The position numbers and the translations under genes are program-made. Positions 52,405 through 60,866 of a stretch of 61,275 nt of DNA are shown piece by piece. The stretch spans positions 1 through 61,275 of the forward strand of contig SUYQ01000014.1 of NCBI GenBank assembly GCA_015060325.1. Reading direction: 5' to 3'. The stretch comes from Bacteroidales bacterium (GTDB taxonomy: Bacteria > Bacteroidota > Bacteroidia > Bacteroidales > UBA932). The notes under the pieces were generated by a model. It ran no database searches. It was not told the origin of the DNA and saw nothing but the letters and a program-made list of their open reading frames with translations. How positions within the stretch are numbered: the first letter of the stretch is position 1; the number at the start of each line of letters is the position of its first letter.

Positions 52405-53595
52405 TTACCAAAGGAAATTATCGAAAGGGTAGCGTCCTGCATGAATTTCTGCTACCATTTTATACAGGTCTCCTCTCAGTTTGTCTATACCTATCTTTTC
52501 ACGTGCTGAGATAAAGATACAAGGTGTATTTTCCTTTGCTATCCAGCTGTTCTTGAACTCGTCAAGAGTATAATTTTCCTGCTTTTTAGGCTCCAGGGAG
52601 AACTCGTCATACTCTTCATACCTATATGCATCAATCTTGTTGAAAACTACAAAAATAGGCTTGTCTATGGCCTTTATATCTTTAAGAGTCTCCTCTACTA
52701 CTCGTATATGATCCTCGAAATTTGGATGCGATATATCCACGACATGCATAAGTATATCAGCTTCTCTGACCTCATCCAAAGTACTTTTGAATGCCTCTAC
52801 CAGCTGGTGGGGGAGTTTACGGATGAATCCTACCGTATCGCTAAGCAGAAACGGAACATTTTCAATCACTACTTTGCGTACCGTGGTGTCCAATGTGGCA
52901 AACAGTTTATTTTCCGCAAATACATCGCTTTTAGCCAATAAATTCATCAAGGTACTCTTGCCTACGTTTGTGTACCCTACGAGCGAAATACGGACCAAAG
53001 AACCCCTGTTTCCGCGCTGTGAAGCCATCTGCTTATCTACCTTCTTAAGCTGCTCCTTAAGTTTTGATATCTTATCCTGGATTATACGGCGGTCAGTCTC
53101 GATCTGAGTTTCTCCCGGACCTCTCATTCCGATACCTCCCTTCTGTCTTTCAAGGTGAGTCCACATCCTGGTAAGACGTGGGAGAAGATATTGATACTGA
53201 GCGAGTTCTACCTGCATTTTTGCATATGCCGTCTTAGCTCTCTGTGCGAAAATATCCAGAATCAGATTTGTTCTGTCCAGGATTCGGATATTCAGTTCAC
53301 GCTCAATGTTTCTGAGCTGGGTAGGGGAGAGTTCATCGTCGAAGATTACTACCTCAATTTCGTTCTCTTCACAATATTCTCTTATCTCCTGAAGCTTTCC
53401 GCTGCGTATATATGTTCTTGAATCAGGTCTGTCAACCTTCTGTATGAATTTCTTCACACCGATTGCGCCCGCTGTCTCAGCGAGGAATTCCAGTTCATCG
53501 AGGTATTCCATTATCTGACGTTCGTCATCGCCTTGTTTGATTACACCTACGAAGACAGCTTTTTCCTGATGTTGTTCTTCTGTTATTTTTGCCAT
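52405..53595 (-). CDS. hflX: Ribosome-associated GTPase HflX
   Basis: Splits stalled or heat-damaged 70S ribosomes. 396 residues. N-terminal domain ELEFLAETAGAIGV...FDDELSPTQLRNIERELNIRILDRTNLILDIF is diagnostic (shown here in parts), followed by the glycine-rich linker RQKGGIGMRGPGETQIETDRR and the G domain: G1 GYTNVGKST, G3 DTVGFIRKLPHQLVEAFKSTL, G4 NKID. ATG at 53595. The tonB terminator lies just upstream. Confidence 0.95.
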   Translation of the reverse strand: MAKITEEQHQEKAVFVGVIKQGDDERQIMEYLDELEFLAETAGAIGVKKFIQKVDRPDSRTYIRSGKLQEIREYCEENEIEVVIFDDELSPTQLRNIERELNIRILDRTNLILDIFAQRAKTAYAKMQVELAQYQYLLPRLTRMWTHLERQKGGIGMRGPGETQIETDRRIIQDKISKLKEQLKKVDKQMASQRGNRGSLVRISLVGYTNVGKSTLMNLLAKSDVFAENKLFATLDTTVRKVVIENVPFLLSDTVGFIRKLPHQLVEAFKSTLDEVREADILMHVVDISHPNFEDHIRVVEETLKDIKAIDKPIFVVFNKIDAYRYEEYDEFSLEPKKQENYTLDEFKNSWIAKENTPCIFISAREKIGIDKLRGDLYKMVAEIHAGRYPFDNFLW

Positions 53596-53611
53596 TTCCT
53601 TTAGAAAAAAT

Positions 53612-53640
53612 AAGGCCGATCAATTGCTTTGGTCGGCCTT
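53612..53640 (-). terminator. Terminator of tonB gene
   Basis: AAGGCCGA (53612-53619) pairs with TCGGCCTT (53633-53640), extended by ATCAA/TTGGT. On the minus strand it is followed by TTTTTTCTAAA. It lies between the tonB stop and the hflX start. Confidence 0.8.
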
Positions 53641-53663
53641 ATAAGTATTTGAAGTTTAAATAA

Positions 53664-54362
53664 TTATCTCAACTGGAATATAACAGGGAATGTGTAGGTT
53701 ACAGGTACTGCACGGTCTCTCTGCTTTCCTGGCTTCCACTTAGGTGACATTGAAACCACGCGAACAGCCTCCTTGTCGAGTGACGGGTCAACACCACGGA
53801 GAACCTTTACCTTTGTGATAGAACCATCCTTTTCAACTGTAAACTGGAGAGTTACACGACCTTGAACACCATTTTCCTTTGCAATTTCAGGATAAACGAG
53901 TCTCTGGTTCACCCATTTTGAGAACTGGTTGGCATCACCACCCTGGAATGAAGGTTTTTCCTCTACGAGCTGGAATGGAATAGCTTCTTCTTCTACTACT
54001 TCTTCTTCTACTTCAGTATCATCGTAGTATTCTATCATACCAACTCCTGTGTTATCATCTTCTGATATGACGAATATATCATCCACTTTCATTTCATCAT
54101 CTACTATATCGAAGTCAGTGGTGAATGATATTTCGATTTTTACTTCTTCTGGTGGTGGAGGTGGTTCATTCTGGTTTGTAATTGGTACTTCAGCCTCACT
54201 TACGATATCTTCTGCAATCTGTTCCTTTTTTGTTTTAGATTCTACAGGAGACGTTGTGTTAAAAGCAGCAAGTGATATTCCAAGCGCAACAATAAGTCCT
54301 AATTCTATGAATAGGAGCTTATTCTTTCCCATATCAGCTTTTGGTGACTTTTTTAGTTCCAT
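53664..54362 (-). CDS. tonB: TonB family energy transducer
   Basis: 232 residues from ATG at 54362, chosen because MELKKSPKADMGKNKLLF leads straight into the TM helix; the frame extends 31 codons further without support. One TM at about 17-33 (IELGLIVALGISLAAF), an acidic periplasmic linker with PPPPPEEV, and the C-terminal TonB domain (NQFSKWVNQRLVYPEIAKENGVQGRVTLQFTVEKDGSI) ending VTYTFPVIFQLR. It transmits inner-membrane energy to TonB-dependent outer-membrane transporters. exbB/exbD are not nearby. Confidence 0.9.
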   Translation of the reverse strand: MELKKSPKADMGKNKLLFIELGLIVALGISLAAFNTTSPVESKTKKEQIAEDIVSEAEVPITNQNEPPPPPEEVKIEISFTTDFDIVDDEMKVDDIFVISEDDNTGVGMIEYYDDTEVEEEVVEEEAIPFQLVEEKPSFQGGDANQFSKWVNQRLVYPEIAKENGVQGRVTLQFTVEKDGSITKVKVLRGVDPSLDKEAVRVVSMSPKWKPGKQRDRAVPVTYTFPVIFQLR

Positions 54363-54444
54363 TTCTGTTTTTGTTTGTTGTATTCCATTTTGCCCGGTAA
54401 AGTTATAAATTATATTTTTTATTTCAAACTTTTTATACATTTTG

Positions 54445-54452
54445 TAGTTTTG
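54445..54452 (+). promoter_or_regulatory. Candidate -7 box (TAGTTTTG) of ybeY
   Basis: TAnnTTTG match 18 bases before the ybeY ATG, in the 107-base divergent gap with tonB; no -33 box found. Confidence 0.45.
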
Positions 54453-54469
54453 CAAAAAATATTTGAATA

Positions 54470-54889
54470 ATGATTTCTTATTATTTTGAAGATACTGACT
54501 TTATTTTTAATGGTAAGACTGCAACGAGCAGATGGCTTCGTCTTGTAGCAGAGAGTGAAATCCGTCGTATAGGTGATGTTTCTATTATTTTCTGTTCAGA
54601 TAATTATATCCTGGACGTCAATCAGAAGTATCTCCAACACGATTATTTTACTGATATAATTACCTTTGATTATTGCGAAGGAGATAAACTATCCGGTGAT
54701 CTTTTTATCAGTGTAGATTCTGTTCGTGAAAATGCTATTGAGTACGGAACTGAATTTAAAGATGAACTTAATCGTGTCATCGTCCATGGAATTCTTCATC
54801 TTATCGGGTATGATGATCATAAGGATGAGGATATTGTTGAGATGAGATCAAAGGAGAATTATTATCTTTCCTTAAGAGAACTTGTATAA
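54470..54889 (+). CDS. ybeY: Endoribonuclease YbeY (rRNA maturation factor)
   Basis: 139 residues. Zinc site [12 protein letters not shown] (H106, H110, H117); the third histidine is one residue later than in the E. coli pattern HGxLHLxGYDH. Preceded by [20 protein letters not shown], the usual core motif. Acts in 16S rRNA 3' end processing and ribosome quality control. The ATG of mnmG follows the stop by two bases, so the two are cotranscribed. Base composition is visibly more AT-rich than in frdAB. Confidence 0.92.
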   Translation: MISYYFEDTDFIFNGKTATSRWLRLVAESEIRRIGDVSIIFCSDNYILDVNQKYLQHDYFTDIITFDYCEGDKLSGDLFISVDSVRENAIEYGTEFKDELNRVIVHGILHLIGYDDHKDEDIVEMRSKENYYLSLRELV

Positions 54890-54891
54890 TT

Positions 54892-56997
54892 ATGAATAAA
54901 TATTACGATGTAATAGTTGTTGGTGGCGGACATGCAGGTTGTGAGGCGGCGATGGCTGCCTCTCGTATGGGTTCATCTGTTCTTCTGATTTCAATGGATA
55001 TGAACAAGTTTGCCCAGATGTCCTGTAATCCTGCTATCGGTGGAATTGCGAAAGGACAGATTGTTCGTGAGGTCGATGCTTTGGGTGGTTATACCGGAAT
55101 TATTACAGATGCCTCTACTCTTCAATTCAGGATGCTTAATCGCTCAAAGGGTCCGGCCATGTGGAGTCCACGTGCTCAATGTGATAAGATTCATTTTTCT
55201 TTGTCATGGCGAAAAATACTCGAAAGTGCCTGTAAATTAGATATTTACCAAGATACAGTAGTCGAATTTCTTTTTGATGGTTTAAAAATTTCGGGGGTAT
55301 GTACAACTACCGGTGCAATTTTTAATTCTCAGACAGTTATTTTGACTGCCGGAACCTTCCTTGATGGAAGAATGTTCATAGGAAGGACGATGTTCGAGGG
55401 AGGAAGAATAGGTGAGTTGCCATCACATGGTCTGACGGCACAACTTGTTGAGAGGGGAGTAAAGACTGCAAGAATGAAGACAGGTACTCCTCCTAGAATT
55501 GATATTTCATCTGTCAATACTTCTGAGATGGTTCATCAGTTCGGTGACGAAAATCCTGATAAATTTTCTTATCTTCCTTTTTTGTCTACAGCTCAGAATG
55601 GCACTCCACAGATGCCTTGTTTTGTAGTGCACACCAATGAGGAGGTTCACGAGATCCTTCGAGGTGGTTTTGCCGATTCACCGCTTTTCTCTGGTCTGAT
55701 TACAGGTATTGGTCCTCGTTATTGTCCAAGTATCGAAGATAAACTCAGAACCTTTGCAGGTAAGACCGAACACCAGTTATTTCTTGAGCCTGAGGGTAGG
55801 GGAAATAATGAATATTACCTACAGGGATTTTCTTCTTCTCTTCCGCTCGAAGTTCAGATGGAAGCTCTCCATCATATCAAGGGTCTGGAAAATGCCAAGG
55901 TTTATAGACCTGCTTATGCAGTGGAATATGATTATTTTGATCCAACTTTATTGAAACCTACATTGGAATCCAAGGTTGTTGAAAATCTTTTCCTGGCCGG
56001 CCAGGTTAATGGAACAACCGGCTATGAAGAAGCTGCTGCACAAGGTCTGATGGCTGGAATAAATGCACATCTGAAAGTTGCTCAGAAAGATCCTTTCATA
56101 CTCAAGCGTGATGAGGCTTATATTGGAGTATTGATAGATGATCTCATCACTAAAGGAGTTGACGAACCATATAGAATGTTCACTTCAAGAGCTGAATATC
56201 GTATACTGTTAAGGCAGGATAATGCAGATTTGAGACTTACACCTAGATCTTATGAAATAGGTCTTGCGGATTCATACAGGTATGATTACACGATGAAAAA
56301 ATATGATTCAATAGATCGTTTTAATACCTTTTTTGCCGATGCATCTGTAAGGCCTGACAATGTAAACGAGTATTTAGATTCAGTGTCTTCAACCAAGATA
56401 GATTCAAGAAAAAGGATTGCTGAGCTTATTTCTCGACCTCAGACGCGAATATCGGAGTTATTTAAATTAGTTCCACGTGGAACTTTCTCGAAGTTTAATA
56501 TAGATATTGATACCGAATTCACTTCTCCTTTGAATTCGCTTATTAAATCCGAATTAACATATTCAGATCTGGTGAAATATAATTCTTATAGAGATTTGTC
56601 AAGGTATTTTACGGATACATATTCTTCTAACGTCTCATATAAGGATGCTGTTTATGTATTACAGTCAAATACTGAATATCCTATATCTTCTTTGGATAAT
56701 AGTGATATGGATACTATTGTTGCTGATAATTATAGGCGTGAAATACTTGATTCGTCAGAAATTTCGATAAAATATAAGGGATATATTCAGCGCGAGCAGC
56801 AGATGGCTGATAAGATAAAGCGCCTGGAAAATCTGATTATTCCTGAAGGTTTTGATTTTGATAAGGTCGAAAGTCTTTCAATTGAATGTCGTCAGAAGTT
56901 AAAGAAATATTCTCCGAGAACCATTGCCCAGGCTTCCAGAATATCTGGCGTTTCACCAGCAGATATTTCAGTATTGCTAGTATATTTTGGTAGATAA
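54892..56997 (+). CDS. mnmG: tRNA uridine-5-carboxymethylaminomethyl modification enzyme MnmG
   Basis: FAD enzyme that with MnmE modifies U34 of several tRNAs. 701 residues, against the usual 620-630. N-terminal FAD motif [59 protein letters not shown] and [18 protein letters not shown] are all present, and the C-terminus ends [19 protein letters not shown]. The extra length is a ~75-residue insertion between [14 protein letters not shown] and ISIKYKGYI. This region also carries a parS-like palindrome (56469-56484). The last 6 bases and the stop lie in a 50-base palindrome. Confidence 0.94.
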   Translation: MNKYYDVIVVGGGHAGCEAAMAASRMGSSVLLISMDMNKFAQMSCNPAIGGIAKGQIVREVDALGGYTGIITDASTLQFRMLNRSKGPAMWSPRAQCDKIHFSLSWRKILESACKLDIYQDTVVEFLFDGLKISGVCTTTGAIFNSQTVILTAGTFLDGRMFIGRTMFEGGRIGELPSHGLTAQLVERGVKTARMKTGTPPRIDISSVNTSEMVHQFGDENPDKFSYLPFLSTAQNGTPQMPCFVVHTNEEVHEILRGGFADSPLFSGLITGIGPRYCPSIEDKLRTFAGKTEHQLFLEPEGRGNNEYYLQGFSSSLPLEVQMEALHHIKGLENAKVYRPAYAVEYDYFDPTLLKPTLESKVVENLFLAGQVNGTTGYEEAAAQGLMAGINAHLKVAQKDPFILKRDEAYIGVLIDDLITKGVDEPYRMFTSRAEYRILLRQDNADLRLTPRSYEIGLADSYRYDYTMKKYDSIDRFNTFFADASVRPDNVNEYLDSVSSTKIDSRKRIAELISRPQTRISELFKLVPRGTFSKFNIDIDTEFTSPLNSLIKSELTYSDLVKYNSYRDLSRYFTDTYSSNVSYKDAVYVLQSNTEYPISSLDNSDMDTIVADNYRREILDSSEISIKYKGYIQREQQMADKIKRLENLIIPEGFDFDKVESLSIECRQKLKKYSPRTIAQASRISGVSPADISVLLVYFGR
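56469..56484. other. parS-like site 1 (inside mnmG)
   Basis: AGTTCCACGTGGAACT, a perfect 16-base palindrome that contains the 14-base core GTTCCACGTGGAAC of chromosomal parS-type ParB sites. Read in frame it encodes VPRGT. Confidence 0.6.
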
Positions 56998-57041
56998 TAA
57001 AAGAAAGGTGTTCCACGTGGAACACCTTTCTTTTATTATCT
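56992..57041. terminator. 50-bp perfect palindrome: bidirectional terminator with central parS-like site 2
   Basis: Every base from 56992 to 57041 pairs about a centre between 57016 and 57017. The outer part is A/T tracts (AATAAAAGAAA / TTTCTTTTATT), the layout of a two-way terminator between convergent mnmG and ruvA; the inner 57009-57024 is TGTTCCACGTGGAACA, the consensus parS-like 16-mer. The mnmG TAA stop (56995-56997) is part of it. Confidence 0.85.
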
Positions 57042-57049
57042 TTACATTT

Positions 57050-57637
57050 CTAAAGTCTCTTAAGAGCCAGTTTTATAATTTCTTCAAGCGTAGCTCCTGG
57101 TTTTTCTTTAAGTACAGCAGATACAGCTTTGGTTACATTTGCTTTTGTGAATCCAAGCAGTACAAGGGCTGCTGTAGCCTCTTCCGCTGCGCTGTTTGAA
57201 GTAGGGGAGAATAGTGTCGAATTATCTGTTCCGCCTCCCTTGACAACTTTATCTTTTAGTTCAAGAATCAGTCTTTGTGCGCTCTTTAGACCTATACCTT
57301 TAATACTTTTGATCTTATTTATATCTTCTGCTAAGATAGCATTCCTGATTTCCTCTGAACTGAGCGAAGATAGCATCATTCTGGCAGTTGCTGCGCCTAT
57401 TCCAGAAACTCCTATCAGGAGCCTGAATAATTCTCTCTCATCTTTCGATGCAAATCCATAGTAGAGTTCTTCGTCTTCTCTAATGTAATGATGGATATAT
57501 ATCTTACCTTCCCCCTTGCCGTTCAACTCCTCATAAGTCTGCAGTGAAATAAGAATCTTATATCCTATTCCATAACACTCCAGAGTCATTTCTGCTGGAG
57601 TAAGCTCTACAATATTTCCTTTTATGTAATCTATCAT
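57050..57637 (-). CDS. ruvA: Holliday junction DNA helicase subunit RuvA
   Basis: 195 residues. Binds the four-way junction and loads RuvB. Domain I MIDYIKGNIVELTPAEMTLECYGIGYKILIS; helix-hairpin-helix motifs LIGVSGIGAATARMMLSSLS and IKGIGLKSAQRLILELKDKV; C-terminal domain EEATAALVLLGFTKANVTKAV that contacts RuvB. ATG at 57637. It converges with mnmG, sharing the palindromic terminator. Confidence 0.96.
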   Translation of the reverse strand: MIDYIKGNIVELTPAEMTLECYGIGYKILISLQTYEELNGKGEGKIYIHHYIREDEELYYGFASKDERELFRLLIGVSGIGAATARMMLSSLSSEEIRNAILAEDINKIKSIKGIGLKSAQRLILELKDKVVKGGGTDNSTLFSPTSNSAAEEATAALVLLGFTKANVTKAVSAVLKEKPGATLEEIIKLALKRL

Positions 57638-57702
57638 GGCTCATTTAATTATACCACTTGCAAAATTATGATAAAATCCTGTAAAAGAAAGATTGTTTTT
57701 GC

Positions 57703-57710
57703 TAAATTTG
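57703..57710 (+). promoter_or_regulatory. Candidate -7 box (TAAATTTG) of sufS
   Basis: TAnnTTTG match 29 bases before the ATG, in the 101-base divergent gap with ruvA; no -33 box at the proper spacing. Confidence 0.45.
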
Positions 57711-57738
57711 CAGGCTATTTGCGTAATTAGCGAAATTG

Positions 57739-58965
57739 ATGAATGTTAACGACATAAGGGCTGAATTTCCTGCACTTTCCCGCAAAGTATACGGGAAGGA
57801 TCTTGTGTATCTGGATAATGCTGCTACGAGCCAGCGTTTACAGTCCGTGCTTGATGAATGGAACAGAATAAGTACGGAATCCAACGCTAACATTCATAGA
57901 GCTGTCCATCGTCTTGCAGATGAGGCTACTCAGGCTTATGAGTCTGCCAGGGATACTGTAAAGGATTTCCTGAATGCTGAATTTCGCGAGGAGATAGTTT
58001 TTACCAGTGGAACTACTTCTGCAATCAATCTTGCTGCTTTCTGTTTTGGTGAGGCTTTCGTCAAGGAGGGCGATGAGGTTTTGGTAACAGAAGCGGAACA
58101 TCACTCCAATATAGTTCCGTGGCAGATGATGTGCAAGAGAAAAGGTGCATTTCTGAAGGTTCTTCCCGTTGATGACAGTGGTCATCTTATGATCGATAAT
58201 CTTGATGAGCTGCTGACTGAGCGCACTCGCATAATGGCGGTTACTCATATATCAAATGTTCTCGGTATTATAAATCCGGTTAGACAGATTGTGGAAATAT
58301 GTCATTCCAAGGGAATTCCCGTACTGGTTGATGGTGCTCAGGGAGCAGTACATTGTAAGGTTGATGTACGGGAACTGGATTGTGACTTCTATGCATTCTC
58401 CGGACATAAGCTTTATGCGGCCACAGGGACTGGAGTTCTCTATGGAAAGAAAAAGTGGCTTGAAGCAATGCCTCCGTATATGGGTGGGGGAGAGATGGTA
58501 GGTACTGTCACTTTTGATGAAACTACATATGCTCCTCTTCCGATGAAGTATGAGGCAGGTACTCAGAATTTCGCTTCTGCAGCAACGTTAAAGCCTGCTT
58601 TAAATTTTATTAACTTATTGAATGATAATGAGTTAATAAATAATTTAGATTCAATAAGAGATTATCTGCTGGATTATTTTAAAAACGATTCAAGAATAAA
58701 TCTTTATGGTGTTCCCCGTGGAACATATGATGAAAAGATTCCTTTGTTTTCATTCACTGTAAATGGTGTGCATCATGAGGATCTGACTTTGATCTTAGAT
58801 AAGATGGGAATTGCTGTAAGGTCAGGACAGATGTGTGCTGAGCCGCTTATGGACAGGTTTGGGGTTACCGGGATGTTGAGAGCTTCATTTGCTCCATACA
58901 ACACGATGGAGGAGGCAGAGTATTTTGTGAAGTGCCTGAACAAGGCAATAATGATGTTGGTGTAA
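57739..58965 (+). CDS. sufS: Cysteine desulfurase SufS
   Basis: PLP enzyme that takes sulfur from cysteine for Fe-S cluster assembly. 408 residues from ATG at 57739. Visible: YLDNAATSQRLQSVLD, EAEHHSNIVPWQ, VDGAQGAVHCKVDVREL, PLP lysine in SGHKLYAATGTGVLYG, and the active-site cysteine in RSGQMCAEPLMDRF (group II desulfurase spacing). The paired sulfur acceptor SufE follows. sufB, sufC, sufD are not in the window. A one-mismatch parS-like site lies within it. Confidence 0.95.
   Translation: MNVNDIRAEFPALSRKVYGKDLVYLDNAATSQRLQSVLDEWNRISTESNANIHRAVHRLADEATQAYESARDTVKDFLNAEFREEIVFTSGTTSAINLAAFCFGEAFVKEGDEVLVTEAEHHSNIVPWQMMCKRKGAFLKVLPVDDSGHLMIDNLDELLTERTRIMAVTHISNVLGIINPVRQIVEICHSKGIPVLVDGAQGAVHCKVDVRELDCDFYAFSGHKLYAATGTGVLYGKKKWLEAMPPYMGGGEMVGTVTFDETTYAPLPMKYEAGTQNFASAATLKPALNFINLLNDNELINNLDSIRDYLLDYFKNDSRINLYGVPRGTYDEKIPLFSFTVNGVHHEDLTLILDKMGIAVRSGQMCAEPLMDRFGVTGMLRASFAPYNTMEEAEYFVKCLNKAIMMLV
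58710..58725. other. parS-like site 3 (inside sufS)
   Basis: TGTTCCCCGTGGAACA: one base differs from TGTTCCACGTGGAACA. In frame it also encodes VPRGT, as in site 1. Confidence 0.5.
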
Positions 58966-58966
58966 A

Positions 58967-59068
58967 GATCCTTCGCTGACGCTCAGGATGACAGAAGTGG
59001 ATTAATAATTATTGAGGTGCTATTTGAATGATCGGGTGTCATTCTGAACGAAGTGAAGAATCTTATAA
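58967..59068. repeat. Dispersed repeats between sufS and sufE
   Basis: GATCCTTCGCTGACGCTCAG with GATGACAG (58968-58993) and, in the other orientation, TGTCATTCTGAACGAAGTGA with AGAATCTTA (59038-59066). The two form an inverted pair, as before frdA, so the mRNA spacer could fold back. Confidence 0.8.
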
Positions 59069-59086
59069 TAGATATATTTTGTAGAA

Positions 59087-59497
59087 ATGAATTTACAGGA
59101 AGCGGAAAATGTCATTATCGAGGAGTTCTCGATATATGAGGAGTGGCTTGACAAATATGAATACCTTATAGAACTGGGAAAGTCCCTGAAGGATTATCCT
59201 GAGTCTGCCAAGACTGATGATAAGCTTATAAAGGGTTGCCAGTCAAGGGTATGGCTGGACTATAAAGTCGAGGATGGCAAGATCATCTTTAATGCTGACA
59301 GTGATGCTATCATTACCAAGGGGATAATTTCTTTGCTTATAGGACTTTATTCAGGACGTACTCCCGAGGAGATACTTTCGTCCGATTTTTCCGTAGTGGA
59401 AAAGATCGGGTTGAAGGAGAACCTCTCGCCTACCAGGGCAAACGGACTGGTTTCTATGATTGCTAAAATTAGAGAAATAGCAAAGAATAATATATAG
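59087..59497 (+). CDS. sufE: Cysteine desulfuration protein SufE
   Basis: 136 residues. Accepts the persulfide from SufS and passes it to the scaffold. Motif KLIKGCQSRVWL holds the acceptor cysteine; the helix DKYEYLIELGKSL precedes it and IGLKENLSPTRANGLVSMI follows. ATG at 59087, 121 bases after sufS with a repeat between. Confidence 0.95.
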   Translation: MNLQEAENVIIEEFSIYEEWLDKYEYLIELGKSLKDYPESAKTDDKLIKGCQSRVWLDYKVEDGKIIFNADSDAIITKGIISLLIGLYSGRTPEEILSSDFSVVEKIGLKENLSPTRANGLVSMIAKIREIAKNNI

Positions 59498-59800
59498 ATT
59501 CCTCGACAAGCTCGGAATGACATGTCGTTACGACTGAACAGTGCAGAATGTCGTTACGACTGAACAATGCAGAATGTCGTTTCGACTGAACAGTATGGAA
59601 TTGTAAATACGACCGATTAGTGTAACCTGTCATTTCGACCGAGCGAAGCGAGATTACGACTGAACGATGCCAACTTGACATGACGATAAGCGACGATGAC
59701 TTGTTATTACTATAATCGACGATGACTTGGCATGACGATAAGCGAAGCCAATTTGCCAACCTGTCATTTCGACCGAGCGAAGCGAGTGGAGAAATCTATT
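59498..59800. repeat. Repeat-filled spacer between sufE and SufT-like gene
   Basis: 307-base gap with no gene. It contains three tandem 26-base units (TGTCGTTACGACTGAACAGT start, at 59523, 59549, 59575), a standard GTCATTTCGACCGAGCGAAG unit at about 59629 and again at 59763 (the second followed by GTGGAGAAATCT), and degenerate ACGATAAGCGA blocks between. Confidence 0.85.
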
Positions 59801-59804
59801 TCAT

Positions 59805-60179
59805 ATGGGACTGAAAGACTGGATTAAAAGAAAATCTGCAGAAGTTGCAGAAGAAGATAAAGAAAGACGAATGAGACTTGAAAGAGATATAATCATGGCT
59901 CTCAGGCAGGTTTATGACCCTGAGATACCTGTGAATGTTTATGATCTGGGACTTATTTACGAGGTTAGGGTTGATGACGATCATAATGTTTACATCCAGA
60001 TGACACTCACTGCTCCTAACTGTCCGATGGCCGATTATGTGGTGGAGCAGGTGAGGGCGGCTGTGGCTGATGTTCCGGGAGTTGTGACTGTGAGGGTGGA
60101 TCTGGTGTTCGAGCCTGTTTGGGACAAGAGCAGGATGAGTGAAGAGGCATTGGTCGAGCTCGGACTTGACGAAGACTGA
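59805..60179 (+). CDS. SufT-like / MIP18 (DUF59) iron-sulfur assembly protein
   Basis: 124 residues. DUF59 core: MALRQVYDPEIPVNVYDLGLIYEV and QMTLTAPNCPMADYVVEQV with the conserved cysteine, typical of SufT/PaaD-like proteins that help mature Fe-S proteins. Hydrophilic helix KRKSAEVAEEDKERRMRLERD at the N-terminus. ATG at 59805. It ends with TGA at 60177-60179; the downstream folK frame is the same frame and continues at once, so a single stop codon separates them. Confidence 0.88.
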   Translation: MGLKDWIKRKSAEVAEEDKERRMRLERDIIMALRQVYDPEIPVNVYDLGLIYEVRVDDDHNVYIQMTLTAPNCPMADYVVEQVRAAVADVPGVVTVRVDLVFEPVWDKSRMSEEALVELGLDED

Positions 60180-60677
60180 AGGTCTGAAGGGGAGAGGGAT
60201 GGCAGCGCTGCTGACAACGAGTGGGAGACAGTAGATTTATACCTTTCATTAGGCTCAAATCAGGGTGACAGGGCAAAAAATATCGAGGATGCGATATCTT
60301 TGCTTAATGTGGAGCTCGGAACGCCATATACGGCAGTTTCTTCGCTTCTGGAGACGGAGCCATGGGGATTTGAGTCGGAAGATAAGTTCCTTAATGCGGC
60401 GGTCCGCTATCAGTTGAGGTTGAGGAAGGGATATAATCCCGAGGCGGAAGGGCTGATGATCCTGGAAATATGCAAGGATATAGAGAAGAGGCTTGGCAGG
60501 ACAGGAAAGCCTCAATACGACGAAAAGGGTGAGAGGATATATTCTGACCGGCCTATAGACATAGATATATTGCTGTTCGGCGACAACAAGATTGATTGTG
60601 AGGAACTTACGGTTCCGCATAAGCTGATGTATGAGAGGGATTTTGTGATGATCCCGTTGCGGGAAATCATGTATTAA
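60180..60677 (+). CDS. folK: Pterin pyrophosphokinase (HPPK) reading frame without visible start codon
   Basis: Transfers pyrophosphate to hydroxymethyl-dihydropterin in folate synthesis. The family match starts at VDLYLSLGSNQGDRAKNIED (from about 60231) and continues with TEPWGFES, FLNAAVRY, EKRLGRTGKPQYD and the signature SDRPIDIDILLFG; about 148 residues from there, nearly full length. Between the SufT-like TGA and this match no ATG, GTG or TTG occurs in frame; the first (TTG at 60300) would remove the substrate-binding SLGSN start. The 60180-60227 stretch reads RSEGERDGSAADNEWE, a linker-like peptide. Explanations: TGA readthrough or recent loss of a fused reading frame, a non-standard start, frameshift or sequencing error. 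Confidence 0.72.
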   Translation, partial: RSEGERDGSAADNEWETVDLYLSLGSNQGDRAKNIEDAISLLNVELGTPYTAVSSLLETEPWGFESEDKFLNAAVRYQLRLRKGYNPEAEGLMILEICKDIEKRLGRTGKPQYDEKGERIYSDRPIDIDILLFGDNKIDCEELTVPHKLMYERDFVMIPLREIMY

Positions 60678-60698
60678 TGTGAATCCATATGTTTCAAC

Positions 60699-60730
60699 AC
60701 TAGTGATGCGTCGATTAACGCATCACTAGT
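60699..60730. terminator. Strong hairpin after folK
   Basis: ACTAGTGATGCGT (60699-60711) pairs perfectly with ACGCATCACTAGT (60718-60730), loop CGATTA. No T-run follows, so it could be a terminator or a site of another kind. The next 105 bases to the -7 box hold nothing I can identify. Confidence 0.55.
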
Positions 60731-60835
60731 ATTCCCATCTATAAAACAACAAGTTTTACGGATGGGAAGATTGTTTATGAGTATTGTGAGTCCTCCTTTA
60801 TCAACTCTCATCACACTAATCCAAATCTTTATGAT

Positions 60836-60843
60836 TACATTTG
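60836..60843 (+). promoter_or_regulatory. Candidate -7 box (TACATTTG) of the DUF3800 gene
   Basis: TAnnTTTG match 24 bases before the ATG at 60867; no -33 box found. Confidence 0.45.
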
Positions 60844-60866
60844 CAGAAAGAAACGCGGAAAACGAT

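Noticed and set aside
2762..59800. Dispersed repeats as insertion sequences
   Set aside because: No transposase, no constant ends or target duplications; units are short and modular.
60300..60677. TTG at 60300 as the folK start
   Set aside because: It would delete the conserved first strand and SLGSN pterin-binding region of the enzyme.
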